Shown: positions 35,401-49,600 of the stretch, in pieces | Position numbering within the stretch: position 1 is the stretch's first letter | Layout of the letters: each line of letters begins with the position of its first letter | From: Casuarina equisetifolia | Taxonomy: Eukaryota > Streptophyta > Magnoliopsida > Fagales > Casuarinaceae | Length of the DNA: 64,000 nucleotides | Reading direction: 5' to 3' | Assembly: GCA_028551475.1 (NCBI GenBank) | Contig: CM052359.1 | Span: forward strand, 21,515,583-21,579,582 | Program-made: the position numbers and the translations under genes | The notes under the pieces: model-generated | Told to the model about the DNA's origin: nothing | Databases searched by the model: none | The model's input: only the letters and a program-made list of their open reading frames with translations

Positions 35401-37712
35401 CGGAACAAAACCCCAAAACTAATGACTTTGCGTAAGAGCAACATGTTGGCAAGGCGGAAAATATGTCATTCGATGTTGAGAAATAGGCAAAGGTTGCATT
35501 TACCCCAAACGCTGTTGGTGTTTGGTTTCTTGAATACATTGATCTAATCAATGCCAAGGTTGTGTAGCTTCTAGTTCAGCAATTTGACTGATTTTGCTTA
35601 GTTTCCGCGCTAAATTTCAGGTAGTTGTGCAGATTACAGACCAAACTGACAAGGAGCAACTGGTTATTATTAATGGCTAAACACAGACTACAGATTTTGG
35701 CATTCATTGCTGCAGGAGAAGTAACCTCTTAAGGTACCATCATGTACTTGTATCGTACATGGCAGCCACTGCGACTTGGTCTAATTACAGGGATTATGTT
35801 AACTAAAACCGCGTACGATCTGAACTAAGCTTAACCCTTGAGAGGGAACAAAACGAAGCAGAATCCTAATACAGATCCTTTCTTAATTAAGATATATAGT
35901 TAATTCCAAGGACAGCTTAGCCCAGTCTTGTAACACATTTGGGAACGTGTTAGCATCGTTGGCAGGGAAGAATTTGAATTGAAACCTCATTCTTGGGATC
36001 TCAGATTCAAACCTTGAAGGGTTACCAACAATCGGATTGGCTTAAATAAATGTCCCTTGCTTCAACCCCGAAAATTTGAAGCCATTAATAATAGATCTTG
36101 ATTTATGGGTTTCAATTGGCACCCTAGATCCCAATTTTTGGAATATATATATAGCTTCATGCATCAGTAACCCATCATCTCTTGTTTTGTTAAAAGTTAA
36201 TTTTTGATGAGCCGAAACTGTTACTTTTCCCCTGTTCTTAGAAAAGGTGATGAGCTTTGATGTAAAGTATGTTCTTCCTTCTTCTTCTTCTTCTTCTTTT
36301 CCCAATAATTGGGCTCGAGTTACATGCACAACACAAAATTTGCGTACCAAATGTGTAACATTTTTCATTTTTAAAAGCAGTCCAACCATTGAAGCCGGCT
36401 TTAGATTACTGAGTACATAACTTCTACCACCCGAAGGACATTTTGAACAATGTGCCCTGACCATGTGACTTCGGTTGATGTTTTGCGCTGGCTAAAAGTC
36501 AAGATCCCAGGCAGCAAGTTGGTGATGTTTATCTAGGGAAACAAATTAGGATACAATACTGATTCCGAGTTTAATGCGTGCTTAAAAAAGAGGCACACAT
36601 TTTCATGGCCAAAAAAAAAAAATTAAACATTGCTTAAGAGGTGAAGAGCACGTGGGATGCTACTCGTCGATGGAACAGAGAAAAATTTGTATTGTTTATT
36701 AGTTTGTATAGAAAGTAGGAAGAGAGTAATCCAAGATTGATCTCGGCCCTTGTGAGCATGCCAATTTAGTGAGTACGATTTGCAATTATGAGATTTGGAC
36801 TTGATTTTGGATGGTTCAGCCGTGGACGTGAATGCTGAAGGACTTCAGGACTCTGTAGACCGTATCTCCTTTTTCCTGGCCAAACAAAGAAAAGGTAAAA
36901 CGGTCCTGTCTTTCAATTTGCTGTCTATGAAATACTGTGCCACATATATATATGGGAATAAAAAGCTTCCTGGTCTTTTTTAAAAAAAAAAAATTGTAAA
37001 AGAATTCGGCTTTGAAACCATACCAGTCAAGTAGGAATCGTCCTTTTGGTATAGATTCTAGATTTTTTGGTTAAGCATTGAAGTTCAGAACTTCAGACCC
37101 AGAAAAGGAACGCCATTTGCATGAGTAATATGCCTAAAACCAATCCCACATCACCATCAAGGAAGGATGGTTGGCTTGCCCTGAATCATAACCAATCATG
37201 CTGGAGATGGTTTTTCAAAAGTAGAAACCACCAATGAAATGAAAAGAAAGAAAGACGGCATGAAAGAACAAGCATTTAAGAATACGTCTGATATTTATTG
37301 ACAAGAGAAACAGAGAGACGGAGTTTGACATTTACGTTAATCTGAAACCTGGAGCAAAAGTTGAAGCACCAGAAAACAGAGAGAGAGGATAAATCAAGCA
37401 GCCTTGAGGAAGGGCCAAAAAAGGTCCTCTCAGAAATATATGGGAATGGAAACTTCACTTGGGAAGAAAATCTGGGAACCAAAGCACAACGAGAACTGAA
37501 GTTGTTATATACACGTTTTATAACAAGTTAAGCAACCTTCTATGTATAAATAACAGGATTACATACATTAAATGGTAAAAAAGATAGCAGCCTTTTATGC
37601 CATTTGAAGGGCTAAAGAAGAGGGGGGAAATGGGGGAGCTGACAAAATCATCTCCGCCTTCTTTCTTCTTTCTAATTCCAAAGAATGGTCGTGAAAATTG
37701 GAACTTATTGAC
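35401..37712. other. Right part of the convergent spacer and BRI1 3' flank
   Basis: No supported gene. The 140-codon minus ORF at 36042-36464 contains a glutamate run made by a (TTC)n microsatellite near 36280 and resembles no family I know. The last few hundred bases are probably the BRI1 3' untranslated region. Confidence 0.5.
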
Positions 37713-40700
37713 CTACTGCTTGATTAGTTCAGGGGCTTCTTTTATGCTCATCTCCATCATTTCAATGGTGCTGAAACTTCCATCTCCGGTGCCAATGGTA
37801 GAATGCGAGTCAATCCCAGAACCTGCCTGGATTTCCTTGAACATTGCCATGACTTGAATCATTGTGGGGCGCTTCATTGGCCGATTATCCAAGCAACAAC
37901 GGGCGACGTCTAAGTGTTGTAATAGCTCAATCTCAATGCTGGGATCCTCCTTCATGAGTTCCGGATCAAATACATCGGTTATCTTCATTTTGGCGTGCTG
38001 TTTCACCCACTCCACAAGATTGTTGTCGCCAAAATCAGCGGAATCCGTAGGGCGTTTCCCTGTTAGCAGCTCAAGCAGAACTACACCGAAACTGTAGACA
38101 TCACCTCTTGTGGAACATCTGAAGCTCTGATAGTATTCAGGGGGGACATACCCTGGAGTGCCCGCTAAAGTGCTGACACTAAGATGGGTATCCATGGCGC
38201 TCATAAGCCTGGCCATCCCAAAATCAGAGACTCTGGCTTCCAAGTTATCATCAAGCAGAACATTGCTCGATTTCATGTCCCTATGAATGATGTGTGGGAT
38301 GCAATTGTGGTGCAGAAAAGCTAAACCCCTCGCAGCCCCAATGGCGATCTTTCTCCTCACAGCCCAGTTCAGAGTGATCCCAGCTTTCTTTTTGTCGTGG
38401 AGAACATCTTCTAAGCTTCCATACTTCATATATTCGTAGACCAAGAGCCTTTCTTCTCCTACCTTGCAGTAGCCCAGCAGAGGCACGAGGTTCCTGTGTT
38501 TGATTTTCCCAATGGTTTCCATTTCAGCAGTGAACTCTCGGTCTCCCTGTCCACTGATATGTATCAGCTTCTTGATAGCTACAATGCTTCCATCTTTCAG
38601 CTGGGCCTTATACACATCGCCAAAACCACCAGATCCTACGAGGCTGTCATTGTGGAAGCCATTTGTGGCTTCAAGAAGATCTGCAAAAGTGAGCTTCCGA
38701 AGGGGCTTCTCAAATGTGGCAAGATTGATGCTCAAAGCCTCACGTGCACTCGTTAGCTTCCAGCTAACATTGGCCATGCCCGAGTGGGAGCCACTCTCAA
38801 TATAACCATCAAAAGCTGCATCCTTCATTTTCTTTCTTTTCTTGGCTCCAATAGCAGCTACAATCAAACTAATGATGCAAATGATGGAGATCAACAATCC
38901 CATTGCCACACTCCCTGCAAGGGATGCTGCCGTTCTGTGAGACTTCCTATGCTGGGAATTCAAGCTTGAATCCGAATTTTGCCCACACACCGAAAGGGGA
39001 TACCCACAGAGTCCCGAATTATTCAGAAAACTTGACGCTGGAAACGTTTCAAACTGAGCCTTGTCGGGAATCACCCCAGTAAGATAATTGTTGGATAGAT
39101 CAATCTCCGTAAGCAGAGTAAGCTTAGTCATGGCCGGTGGGATACTCCCTTCAAGCCTATTGCTAGAGAGATCGAGAATGTTGAGACTCGTCAAGTCCCC
39201 AAGCTCTAGTGGAATCGTTCCAGAGATATTGTTATGGCCCAAATTCAATATATAGAGATAGAACATACTCCCAATCTCCTTTGGAATACTACCCGACAAC
39301 ATATTATGCGAGAGATCAAGAAAAATCATGGAGCCGTTGAGGTGAAATGTAGGCTGAATCTTACCTCCATATACTCGAGTAAAATTGCAAGGATTCCTGG
39401 TGGAAATCCTATTCAGCTGCTCATGCCTAATCCCCGCAAACTCGAGCAAATTCCCAGCTCCATGACACTCCTTACTCCCATCATTCTTGATATACGCATA
39501 CGTCTTCCCACTTATGAAATTCACCGCAATATTTCCAGATTGCCTGAAAAGCGCAGGTGGAATCGTCCCATTCAAACGATTGGAATTGAGATCCAACCAT
39601 ATCAAGCTCTTACTGTCCCCGAGCTCTGGTGGAATCCTTCCATAGAAGGAATTATTACTTAGCTTGAGTATTGCAAGGTTCGACAACTGCCCGATCCACC
39701 CCGGAATCTCACCACTCAACTGGTTGTTTGACAAGGAGATCCAATTCAGATTGGTGCAGTTGCTTAGCCCCGAAGGAATCTCCCCTGTCAACTGGTTGAA
39801 GTCCAGGATGAGATTCTCCAGCGTCTTGATGTACATAAGCTCTCGTGGGATTTCCCCATGTAGCTGGTTCAACCACATGATCAAGTCCCGGAGCTTGGAC
39901 AGGCTCCCCAAGCTCGAAGGGATCGTTCCTGTGAGGTAATTGAAGCTCAAATCTAGAGACACGAGCTGAGAACAGTTGCTCAAATTCGAGGGAATCGAAC
40001 CCGTAAACTGATTGTTCTGTAAGTACAGCTCTCTCAAGCTATTGTCAGCAGCTTCACAGAGACTGCTAGGAATAGAGCCAGAAAGATTGTTGCCACTAAG
40101 ATCCAAAGTCTCCAACTTCACTAGCTTCGACAACGAATCAGGCAGAGGACCGAGGAAGTAGTTGAAGGACAAGTACAGTTTCTTCAAGTTGCCCATTTTG
40201 GCAAAGATGTCTATTGGCAGTTTACCAGAGAAGAAGTTTTGCGATATATCAAATGATTCCAACGATGCACAAGCGCTCAAACCGCTCGGAACAGTACCGG
40301 ACAGGTTGTTGGACGAGAGGTCGAGCTCCACCATGCCGCTAGAAGTACACGCGCTGGCGAGCCACTCGGGGATCTCTCCATGGAACTTGTTCCCGGCGAG
40401 GTAAAGGAAGCGCAGCATCTCCATGGGGACCGCCGGAACGGGACCCGAAAACTGGTTGCTGGAGATGTTCAAGAAGGCCAGGTGGTCACACGAGGAGAGG
40501 GCATCTGCAACGTTCCCAGAAAACTTGTTGGCAGAGATGTCGAGGTGCTCCAGAGCCGAACGGTGGCCGAATGAGGGAATAGCCACAGAAAAATTGTTGG
40601 AGGAGATGTCCAGGTACTGTAGGTTCTCACAGGTAGAAAGTGTCGTTATATCGCCGGTGAGCTTGTTTCCGTTTAAGGTCAAGTGCTCCATACTATTACA

Positions 40701-41309
40701 GCCGGTTGGAAACAGCCAGGGGATAACGCTTGGGCCGGTGAGCTTGTTGAAAGAGAGATCAAGAACCTGGAGATCCAGCTTGGTTTCGTATTTTGTGGAA
40801 GAAGGGTTCCCGAGCAGATTGTTGGAGAGGTTGAGGGATTTCAATCCCGAGCAAAAACCACCCAAGTTAAAGAGGTCGGAGAGGGAGCCGGCGAGACTGT
40901 TCTGAGAGAGATCTAGGGTGGCCAACATTGTGTTACATTTGGAACTAAGATTGGAAGGAATGGTGCCACTTAGATTGGTGGATCTTAGAGAAAGCGACTC
41001 GAGCTGTTCAAGGGGGAGGAGAAAAGCTGAAACGAGGCTGAAGTTGGCGTGCAGAGGGTTGGAGCTGAGGTCTATGGAGGAAACCCGGTAGTCTTTGCAG
41101 AAAATGCCAGCGAAGTGACATGGGTTACGGTTGGGAAGCCAGTCGGAGAGGACAGTTGCGTCAGGGAGGCTGGCTTTGAAGCCGAGGAGCTGCCGGGCGT
41201 CTGTGTTGAATGAGGTAGAGGAAGAAGTTGGTGCGGCTTCGAGGCAGAAGAAAGTGAAGGAGAAAAGGAACAGAAAGAAGTGGGAGTTTGAAGAGCAGAA
41301 AGGTTTCAT
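37713..41309 (-). CDS. BRI1: Brassinosteroid receptor kinase BRI1
   Basis: One uninterrupted intronless ORF of 1,198 residues; Arabidopsis BRI1 has 1,196. In order: signal peptide (about 1-25), cysteine cap C64..C71, a long leucine-rich-repeat ectodomain, the steroid-binding island at about 590-655 ([19 protein letters not shown] onward), last repeats, a membrane segment at about 797-820 followed by KKRKK, then the kinase. Kinase features are GSGGFG at 892-897, lysine K913 in [13 protein letters not shown] with D1011, and DFG. The juxtamembrane [21 protein letters not shown] and C-terminal [11 protein letters not shown] match BRI1, not the BRL paralogues. It perceives brassinosteroids at the plasma membrane with BAK1/SERK co-receptors and signals toward BES1/BZR1. 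All key residues are present, so it looks functional. Confidence 0.98.
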   Translation of the reverse strand: MKPFCSSNSHFFLFLFSFTFFCLEAAPTSSSTSFNTDARQLLGFKASLPDATVLSDWLPNRNPCHFAGIFCKDYRVSSIDLSSNPLHANFSLVSAFLLPLEQLESLSLRSTNLSGTIPSNLSSKCNTMLATLDLSQNSLAGSLSDLFNLGGFCSGLKSLNLSNNLLGNPSSTKYETKLDLQVLDLSFNKLTGPSVIPWLFPTGCNSMEHLTLNGNKLTGDITTLSTCENLQYLDISSNNFSVAIPSFGHRSALEHLDISANKFSGNVADALSSCDHLAFLNISSNQFSGPVPAVPMEMLRFLYLAGNKFHGEIPEWLASACTSSGMVELDLSSNNLSGTVPSGLSACASLESFDISQNFFSGKLPIDIFAKMGNLKKLYLSFNYFLGPLPDSLSKLVKLETLDLSGNNLSGSIPSSLCEAADNSLRELYLQNNQFTGSIPSNLSNCSQLVSLDLSFNYLTGTIPSSLGSLSKLRDLIMWLNQLHGEIPRELMYIKTLENLILDFNQLTGEIPSGLSNCTNLNWISLSNNQLSGEIPGWIGQLSNLAILKLSNNSFYGRIPPELGDSKSLIWLDLNSNRLNGTIPPALFRQSGNIAVNFISGKTYAYIKNDGSKECHGAGNLLEFAGIRHEQLNRISTRNPCNFTRVYGGKIQPTFHLNGSMIFLDLSHNMLSGSIPKEIGSMFYLYILNLGHNNISGTIPLELGDLTSLNILDLSSNRLEGSIPPAMTKLTLLTEIDLSNNYLTGVIPDKAQFETFPASSFLNNSGLCGYPLSVCGQNSDSSLNSQHRKSHRTAASLAGSVAMGLLISIICIISLIVAAIGAKKRKKMKDAAFDGYIESGSHSGMANVSWKLTSAREALSINLATFEKPLRKLTFADLLEATNGFHNDSLVGSGGFGDVYKAQLKDGSIVAIKKLIHISGQGDREFTAEMETIGKIKHRNLVPLLGYCKVGEERLLVYEYMKYGSLEDVLHDKKKAGITLNWAVRRKIAIGAARGLAFLHHNCIPHIIHRDMKSSNVLLDDNLEARVSDFGMARLMSAMDTHLSVSTLAGTPGYVPPEYYQSFRCSTRGDVYSFGVVLLELLTGKRPTDSADFGDNNLVEWVKQHAKMKITDVFDPELMKEDPSIEIELLQHLDVARCCLDNRPMKRPTMIQVMAMFKEIQAGSGIDSHSTIGTGDGSFSTIEMMEMSIKEAPELIKQ

Positions 41310-41503
41310 TTTTGAAGCTCTGAGAGGGTAGGTGTTCTAGGCTATCAGAGCTGCCATTAGCGAGAGCTTAGAGAAAGCTCTGATCTTTGAGAGAAGGTAG
41401 GCTATGGTTGTTTTGGCATAGGAAAGAAACTGGGAGAGAGAGAGAGAGAGAGTGTTCAAAGGAGTCAAAAGTCAGAGTAAGTGAAGGTAACAAGGTATTT
41501 ATC
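41310..41503 (-). promoter_or_regulatory. BRI1 leader with (CT)n/(GA)n tract and TATA-like box
   Basis: Upstream of the BRI1 start the minus strand carries a (CT)n tract (GAGAGA on plus at about 41435-41452) and an ATAAATA-type box at about 41496-41503. Transcription start would fall near 41465-41475, giving a leader of about 160 nt without an evident intron. GA/CT tracts near plant start sites are known targets of BPC (GAGA-binding) factors. Confidence 0.5.
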
Positions 41504-44500
41504 AACTGAGAGGATAGGAAGTACACACAGCTGTTGCTCACATGCCATGTGACTCTCCTCACTAATAAATCTACCTGGTTTTATATTTGTTTATGTGGGC
41601 TTTCAAATAATGGTTTTGTGTCTCTTCTTTGTCTCTCTTGGTGGTGTGCAAGTAGCTGAGATTAGGAGATGATAGGGCTTTAATTTAACAACTCTTAAAC
41701 TTTAGAGCTCCCTCTCCCTTTCTTTCTTTCCTTCCTCTCTATTCATGCTCTTTGATTCTCTCTCTCCGACACTGTCTCTTTGTCTCTCTAGCTTTTTCCG
41801 CGTACGTGCGATGAAGGATTGCTCCATTACTGTCAATTAATGGAGATTCCTTTACTTAATTAACTCCTCCTTTAGCAACTTCCGGGAGTGATGCCTTTTT
41901 TAAAAAAATATTACCAGCAAAGCAAGGAAAAATGTTTCAACATGGAAGTCCTCATGCTATTCCATTGTACTCCACCACCCCCTTCTCATTATCCTTTCCT
42001 TTTGTTTATCCACTAACTACTTAGCCTTTCTGTCTCTCAAAAACCCATGCAGGCATTTTACTGTCTCTTGTTTAGGCTTCCTTCAAACATCATCATCATC
42101 ATCATTAAATTTTACTGCACGTGTGGGTTGAGCATGTTATCTTCGTCTTCTGCATAAAAAGCAGCAGGATCTGCTCTTTAGCTGCTTTTGGAAACGATAA
42201 TGACCACTTTCAAACCGGCTTCCTGAAAACTGAAGAGTCTTCTCTGCTGGATCCCCCCATCTGGGTCACCCAGGATCCTGCTTAGGCTTCACCTTTAGTT
42301 TTCACTGTTTCAACTGTTTTTCCAATTCGACGAGCGGCGTTCTTGGGGTAAAACGGGGAGCTGCCAGATGGGGTAAAACACTGACAGTAAATCTAACTCA
42401 AGATTCGCTGCAGCAAAGAGCATAGAGTAATTCATTTTTTACTATAATTGTCCTGCTGTAACTTCGTAAATCTAGAGAACGCCGAAGCCAGCCAAAAATT
42501 TTAGTTATACGTAGTAATTTTATTTTCCCCAATTTTGGTACTTGAAACTAAAAAAAAAAATCCCCGGGGAAAGACTGTCCGTAGCGCGTGCGTGGCACTC
42601 GCAGATTAAACATTGGTTGGAAAATGGACGAGTAAGCGACAGGAGCGGCGACATTTCTCAGAGGCCGTCGGTCTGGGTTCTCTGACAAGATCGTGAACTA
42701 CACACGCACTGAAAAAGGTGAGGCTGCGTCTTCTGGGTGGGAGTAGATATTTGTGCAAGTACTTCTTGGAGGGGCACTGTTACGTAAGGGTCCATGGTTT
42801 CTCTCGATCCAAACCGTTGCTTGACTTCAACGGTGAAGATTTTACTGTCGAAGTAGAAGCAATCAGAAAATCTAGCAGGAGATCTAGTAATTCCTTCGCA
42901 GGGACACGAAATTACGTGTGCGATGTTACGAGAGGTCGTCTGAGAGACATTGATGGGTAGAAGGGGAATATGATTTCAGGTGCTTTTTGTGTGACGCGGC
43001 AGACAAAGTGATTGTTTTGGGAAGGGTTTTTAACTGCGGTCACCATGAAAAGGGAGAAGTGAGTGTTGCTTCCGTTGTCGGAAGTCAATTTGTTTTGTCG
43101 CAAGTGGTCGAAAATTTGGAGGAGCGGCCATTGTGTCGTCCTCCTATCTTCCCGCCTGTCGGCGGCAAATGCCGGTGAGCCGGTCATCAGGGACTTAGAT
43201 TTTGCTGCCAAATTTGCATGAAATCGTCCGACGGTAGGTCCGAGAAAGGAGGACGAGAAACGAGTGTGGAGAGGCTGGAGTAGTATTTGCTATTTAGAGC
43301 AAGTTTCTTGTTGCAAAGGAGGAGGGTTGGTTTGGAAATATGAGCAAAAAAATAATAATTGGATTTTTTATAGAAAGGCTGTTGGTCAAGTTAATGTTCG
43401 TTTTATTACAATATAAGTGCCCAATCCCACATTATTAAAATCTAAGTATATATCTTCTTGAATATAGGTATGCTCTTTTCTTATTAAAGTTTGGAAATTA
43501 GAATTTAAATTATTTTGATCCAATTTATCAACTAAAAAATGATAGGCATCTAAAAAAAAATTAATGAGTATTGTTTTTGTTAGGAATAGAATCAAGTCAA
43601 ATCCTAAAGCAAGTCAAATCAAGTCAATAATTGAGTGATTTTCTTTTATTTAAGATTTATTTTAAATATTTAATTTTTAATATAAAATTTTTATTTTACA
43701 CATATTTTACCACATATCCAGTTATCCATTAAATTTAAAATTACATAAAATTCAAAGAAATCAATAAAAGTCTCGATCAATGTACTTAATTCAAGAATGT
43801 TTTGATCAGGACGGTAGGTTGGCATCAAATTAATTGGATTTCATACCCTCTGATAAAGACTGCTTATATCAGTGATTTCTCTAAACAATTACTGGTGAAT
43901 CAGTTTTTGCTCTACTTTCCCCCCGGCCAAACGGACTGTAATTCTCCAAGAAGCGTCGGGGGCACGTGGCGGACAATGAAAGCCCCCTACCATTCTTTTT
44001 ACGGAGCAGAAAAGCGCCTTAAGATCTAATGATTTCACTCAAACGTCATGCGGTCACTTGAAAAATTCCACCTACACGAAGCGCTGATATGACTGTCCGT
44101 CTGTCATCATCTTCTCACAGCCATTCTAAGAGGGAGGGGGGACCCACAGAAGGCTATCATTTCCCAGGGTGGGCCTGCCCATAATGGGCTTTCCATCTAA
44201 TTTGAATGAATGGGGCACTGAAAATCGAGAGATGGGTTGGGGTTGATCGAGGCGCAGGGTCCCACGGGCTGTAGTCAACACGTGCCTATGTCCAGAGTGT
44301 AGACGTGGCCCAATATCCACGTAGCGCTTATCCACGATCGCTGGCTTTGATTGCTCGGTCACCGACAGGTTAAGCAGCCCCGTCACGGTCACCGCAGCTG
44401 CATTACGGTCACAGTCACCATGGCTATTTCAAAGTCCCGTCTCTATATTCTCCAGCTGGAGTCTTGCGTTCTCACTTGCAAATTAGCTTCTAAAGATATA

Positions 44501-46660
44501 TCATGCATCTTTTATAAATTAGTATTTATGTAAGTAAAAAAAAAAAAAATCTTTTGTATTAGAAAATAAATTTAATATTGATTTAACGAATAAGTGATGG
44601 TTTTAGACACTAAGTGGAACGGGGAGAGTAGAGAAAGGGAGAGAAAACATAACATAACACTTGCAGAAGCACGCGTAGGCAATTATTGGAGGGAAGACGG
44701 ACCCAATGGAAGAGGCGGAGGCCCACTAAAGGGGCTATGCTATAATGTGTGAGATTTGAATTTCTTTTTTTTTTTGGGTGGGGTGAGCAGGGTAAGACAT
44801 GGGTGCCGGGATAAGGGGAAAGCAAGTAATCAAAGTTTATATGATTAATTGTGTGGAGATGTGGGGTTAGGGAGAGGAGCGTGGGTCTCACTTTCTTTTT
44901 GGTCTTCCTTTGCATCAAACGGAAAGTTCATGAGAGAAATGAGAATGTGAATCAGTGCCACACGAGCGAGAGATGACTTTAAGAGGGAGTGACCCTACAA
45001 AATTATTTGGGTACGATTTTAAGAGAGAGAAGGGAGTCTTGATTGCAAAAAACCTACCTTTCGATGATGGGGAGAGAGAGCCTTGTAAAAGGCGTGTTGT
45101 TGTTCTCGAGGAGAGTGCTACGTGGCAATAACTAGTAGCAAGTGACTAAGCTGAACAGAGAAGCAAAGATTGAAGTAAAAGCTAAGGAAAAAAATAAAAG
45201 AAGAGGAAGATGAAGAAGAAAGCAGCAACGGGCAAATCAATTTTAGTTACTTCCGAGTCTTCTCATCGAAAGTTTTGGCGGGAGTGGGGATGTTCACGCT
45301 TACGACACATGGGAACAAAAAGCGGGGCCTAAAGCAGCTGTAATTGAAGCAATCTTTCGACAGCCCTGAACATCGTGCTCTTTATTTTGGAAGGCTCTGC
45401 AGAGTTTCTGAATTCTTTTGGCTTCCATCTTATAATTCAATACAACAGTTGTAACCAGCGCGTCTCTCTCTTCAAAAAGCGGAGGCCTAATATAGTATGC
45501 CATTGTTTAGCTTTGACAAAGTAAGCTACAGAGGCAACAAAAACAACTATAGTGCAATCAATTCAGGTGCCTTTTCATCGAATGGCTCCATTGTGGTGAT
45601 TGCTCATCAGTAGCCAAAACTGTTCGTTGTATTGTTATGGTGATCGCTGATAGATTTATGGTAGTAGCAGCAGCACTGCATTTCTAAACTATTTGTTTTT
45701 GTTCCTATGGTAAGAAAACATGTTTCGACGCGCGAAAAAGTGATGCAGCAATCAAGCACCGTAAATAACTGTAAGGACCAAATGATGCAACGTTTGTCAT
45801 TTCCGTGTTCTCAAGATGTGTTTTATTGTAGCTCTAGCTCTCCCAGGTGTTCCATTATTTTGACCTTTTCGGAACCAGAAGAGAGGGGATCCAACTGGTT
45901 GAAGTTGTCCTAAATATGAACAGATACAGCCGAGTGCAGACTTCGGACCGGTAAGTGAACCCACGAGACCGTGGAGTTCAATGATTTAGGCTTCTTCTAA
46001 GCCGAAGCCCGCCCTACTTAAGGTTCTGCAGACCGAGTTGCCTAATTTAGTTGAGATTTTAGAGTGAAAAAGGAAGAAGAAATTGCTTGAAAGAAATATG
46101 AAGAAAACGAACTTGGTTTTAGTAGCAAAAATATTTACGGTTAAAGCCGCGTTTGAAAAAAAGCTCGATGTAAATACAGGATGTACTTCCATCGAATAAA
46201 ACTCCAACACCCGGGCCTAATCTCGGAGCCTATGAGTTTGATATAGACCTAAAGTCAAACCAGCATATATATGGGGATTAATAAAGGAGATCCTTTTACA
46301 TTAAAGACGAAGTAAAATGAATGGTGGACCGGGAAAGAAAAGGACAAAAAGGACAAAAAGGGCAAACGGCTTGATATTCAATTATTGCATAACAAAGGAA
46401 ACATCTGTGAAAATAATGAAATTTAATGGGGAAATGGTACCCCCTTCAACAGCATTCTTTTTCGAAGAACCATATGAACTATAAGAAAAACTTTATAGTA
46501 ATCGAGACCTCTCCTGAGTGCCAAGAGAAGCCTGCAACTCCTAACTAAATGTCATTTCCTAATCATACACTCAACGCCCCTCCTCCTCCCCCTCCCCCTC
46601 CCCTCCCTTCCTTACTTTGTTTTTCTTTGGGATGTAGACTATTCAACTTTTCACCGAATT
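41504..46660. other. Spacer between BRI1 promoter and transporter 3' end
   Basis: BRI1 upstream region, then spacer. No supported gene; ORFs are under 105 codons and overlap. Patches at 43940-44430 carry ACGTG motifs and GGCCCA/TGGGCC-type (TCP-like) motifs. A C-rich polypyrimidine run lies at about 46575-46612, just beyond the transporter stop codon. AT-rich sequence at 43380-43780 may be worn transposon DNA. Confidence 0.5.
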
Positions 46661-49600
46661 CTAGACCTTGTCATCCATGTCAGAGGTCTCTGGCGACCCA
46701 CCATGTTTAGGCAATTTGTTGGGTGGGGTTGAATGGAGACGCCGCTCCTTCCCCCCTGGCTTAGATGAGGCATTGCCATACCAGATCATTCCCATAACAG
46801 CAACGGCCATACCCATAACCACTTGTAAATTGAGACCCTCTTTCCCAAAGAAAATGAAACCCAAAACCAACACAAGAATGGTCTTCATATGACCAAGAAC
46901 TTGGAACGATACGGCTGTAAATCTGCCGATGCAGATGAATTGACTGAGATTGGTCCCTACCGCAATAGTGCATGAAATAATTATGAATGACTGCACGCAA
47001 ATAACAGTAACCCATATCATTTAAGAGCAGTCACAACAAGCTGAAAGCAAAAACGTATATGCTGACAGGTAAGTAAATATGCAGGAGGTATGCCCAGTAA
47101 TAAGTACGATCTTCCACCGTGATCCTTCATTTGAAATACAGCGGGAAATATATTAGCCAAAATTCTTATTTCCAGGAATTTTTGTGGCGTGCATGGGGGA
47201 AAAATAAAGATATTCACGTGTAATCATGTATGTCAAGCACTCACCATTCAAGTTTTGATGTGCACGAACAACATACATAAATGCACGTAGATATATGGTG
47301 TCTGTGTTTCTGATATGCGGCTGCCATAACACATTCATTCCCAGGGCACATAACGGCAGGCATGTTAATATTCATTATTTTCTTGAGGACCACAGCAAGG
47401 CAATTGCTACGTAAATTAGGCTCTACGAGTAAAGAGAGGAGGTGCACATTAGGAAAACTCTCTAGGACACTGTCAAAAACCATAAAAAGATCAAGACCTG
47501 TGTAAATATACAGATTTTGATTGTTTTGTCCATAAGAATGTAGAAAGTTAATTGTTGTTGCTCTACTGTTGGCTTTATCTTTTTCATATTTGTTTAAATT
47601 TAATGTATAATCCTAATTCATTACAATTGGTTATAAGTGCTTAATGGATAAAGAATTTTGAATCTTATCTAAGACAATTATAAGTGTTTAGAATTAGGAT
47701 GTGTATCGAACTTATGATCTCTTTGGTCTCAGGTAACAACAACTACCAATTAAGCTAGAAGCCCCAATTACTTAAGCATAAAGAAGAGGTATACTTTCCT
47801 CACAATATGGAAAAACTAATTTGATCTTTGCTTCATAAATTCCTTATATCATGCACAAAATATAATGGCAAAGGTTAATTGGGTTATAGTAACACTATCT
47901 AATAATGTTGACAAAAAAAGTTATGAAGGAAGTAATATTGGAAGTTGAATAATGTATGAGTATGGCATACTTCTTCTTTTTGTCATTCCATCTTTTTTTC
48001 CTTTCTTGTGGTAGAAGGAACAAGGGTAGGTTATATAATATGCATTAGTTATAATAAATTATTACTTTAGCATGGATAAGATTCAAAACTTGTGATATGG
48101 AAAAGGCTAAAAAAAGAAGGAAAAAGGTAAGAAGTTTTCAGTAAGTATGAAGAAAAATTTGTTGAAATAGATTCCTAATCCTATGATGTGTAGATAAGCT
48201 TTCATTAGGTTTAAACATATTATATTATATTTTATCCTTATGTTTATGTTGCAGACCAAATTTCAAGTTTGTCATAAATCATTTGCACTTCCATAAGCTT
48301 GTAATTTGAGTCTTCCATAAGCTCGTCATTTGAGTTTTCTTAGAAAGTAGTAGGATTATATTTTCTTAGGCATCTTTTACCAACATGATAACTCTAAGTT
48401 ACTGAATAAATTGACATTTGGGTAGCATGATGGTGTAGAAAGGACATGTGTTTATTGATGAACTTGGCAAAAATATTAATGTAATAAATGATAATTATAT
48501 GATAATGTGACCTTCCACTTTCTTAAGACTTATTGATTTTCAAAATTGCATGTCCATGAGATTTACTACTGCATTAGTAGTCTTTTCTAACATATATATG
48601 GTAAAAATAAAAAAATGTAAGGGATTCCATATATATGCCCACATTTTGTAGTGACATAGCTATAAATGTCGACTTAAAAGACTTGTGTTAAAGTGAGACC
48701 TTGTATGAAATTTGCTAAAAAAAAAAAAAAACCAAGCTAGCACTTAAATTAAGTTAATCTGTGAAAATTTAATATGTTTCTCTACCTAACAGATAAAGGC
48801 CATGTTTTAAAAAAATTACAATTTTACCAACCAAAAGCATTGCACTTAATGTAATGTCTTCGTCAAACTTTGGATGTGGACAATTGCAATCAAAAGTTTA
48901 TACTGTCAACAATATCCTCAAAGAAAAAATAATATCAAAATATCCCAAACAAAAATGGTGAAAGTTTGGAATGGGTACGGATTTCAAGAAGGCGTGACTA
49001 CTATGATATCCTCCTCCTCAAGTTGAAATTAATGAAACTGAGCATAAAAATATATTGAAGGCCTAAAAGCAAAGAACTGAGTATAAAAATATACTGAAGT
49101 ACACATGCATGTAGAGGTGCAGGCAGAAAATAAGATCATAGAATGGCACTTGTGATCTTGGAAAAATCCCACATGCCAACCAAAATTTGCAATACCAAAT
49201 GAGAAGGAAAAGAAACTTACCACAGATGTGGAACTAAATTCATATGCAAAAACCTTTTTACTAGTCAACCAGTAGTCAACAAAGGGCCCTAAAACCAGCA
49301 AGGATGCCGCCTGGGCTGGAGCAGTATGCCCCAGTAAGTTGAAAGATCCAAGAGAATAAGTCCGCTGAAGAAAGTGTACATACTGCAAAAGCATGATGAT
49401 CAAAACAACATTATATATGTTGGCCCTAAAACCAACACTACTCAATCTAGTTTTCAGTTTAGAACTTGCATCATGAAACCCACATCATTCTGAATCAGCA
49501 AAGGAAAAACTCCACCCGTTTAAAACACAAGAAACTAATGCAAATTGGCTACCAATTTAGAAATGGATAAATCAGGTGAATAACACATGTATATGACTGT

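Noticed and set aside
36042-36464. 140-codon minus-strand ORF
   Set aside because: Contains a glutamate run from a microsatellite, has no recognisable domain or splice context, and lies in a convergent spacer.
39234-39939. Plus-strand ORFs opposite BRI1
   Set aside because: Shadows of the leucine-rich-repeat coding strand.
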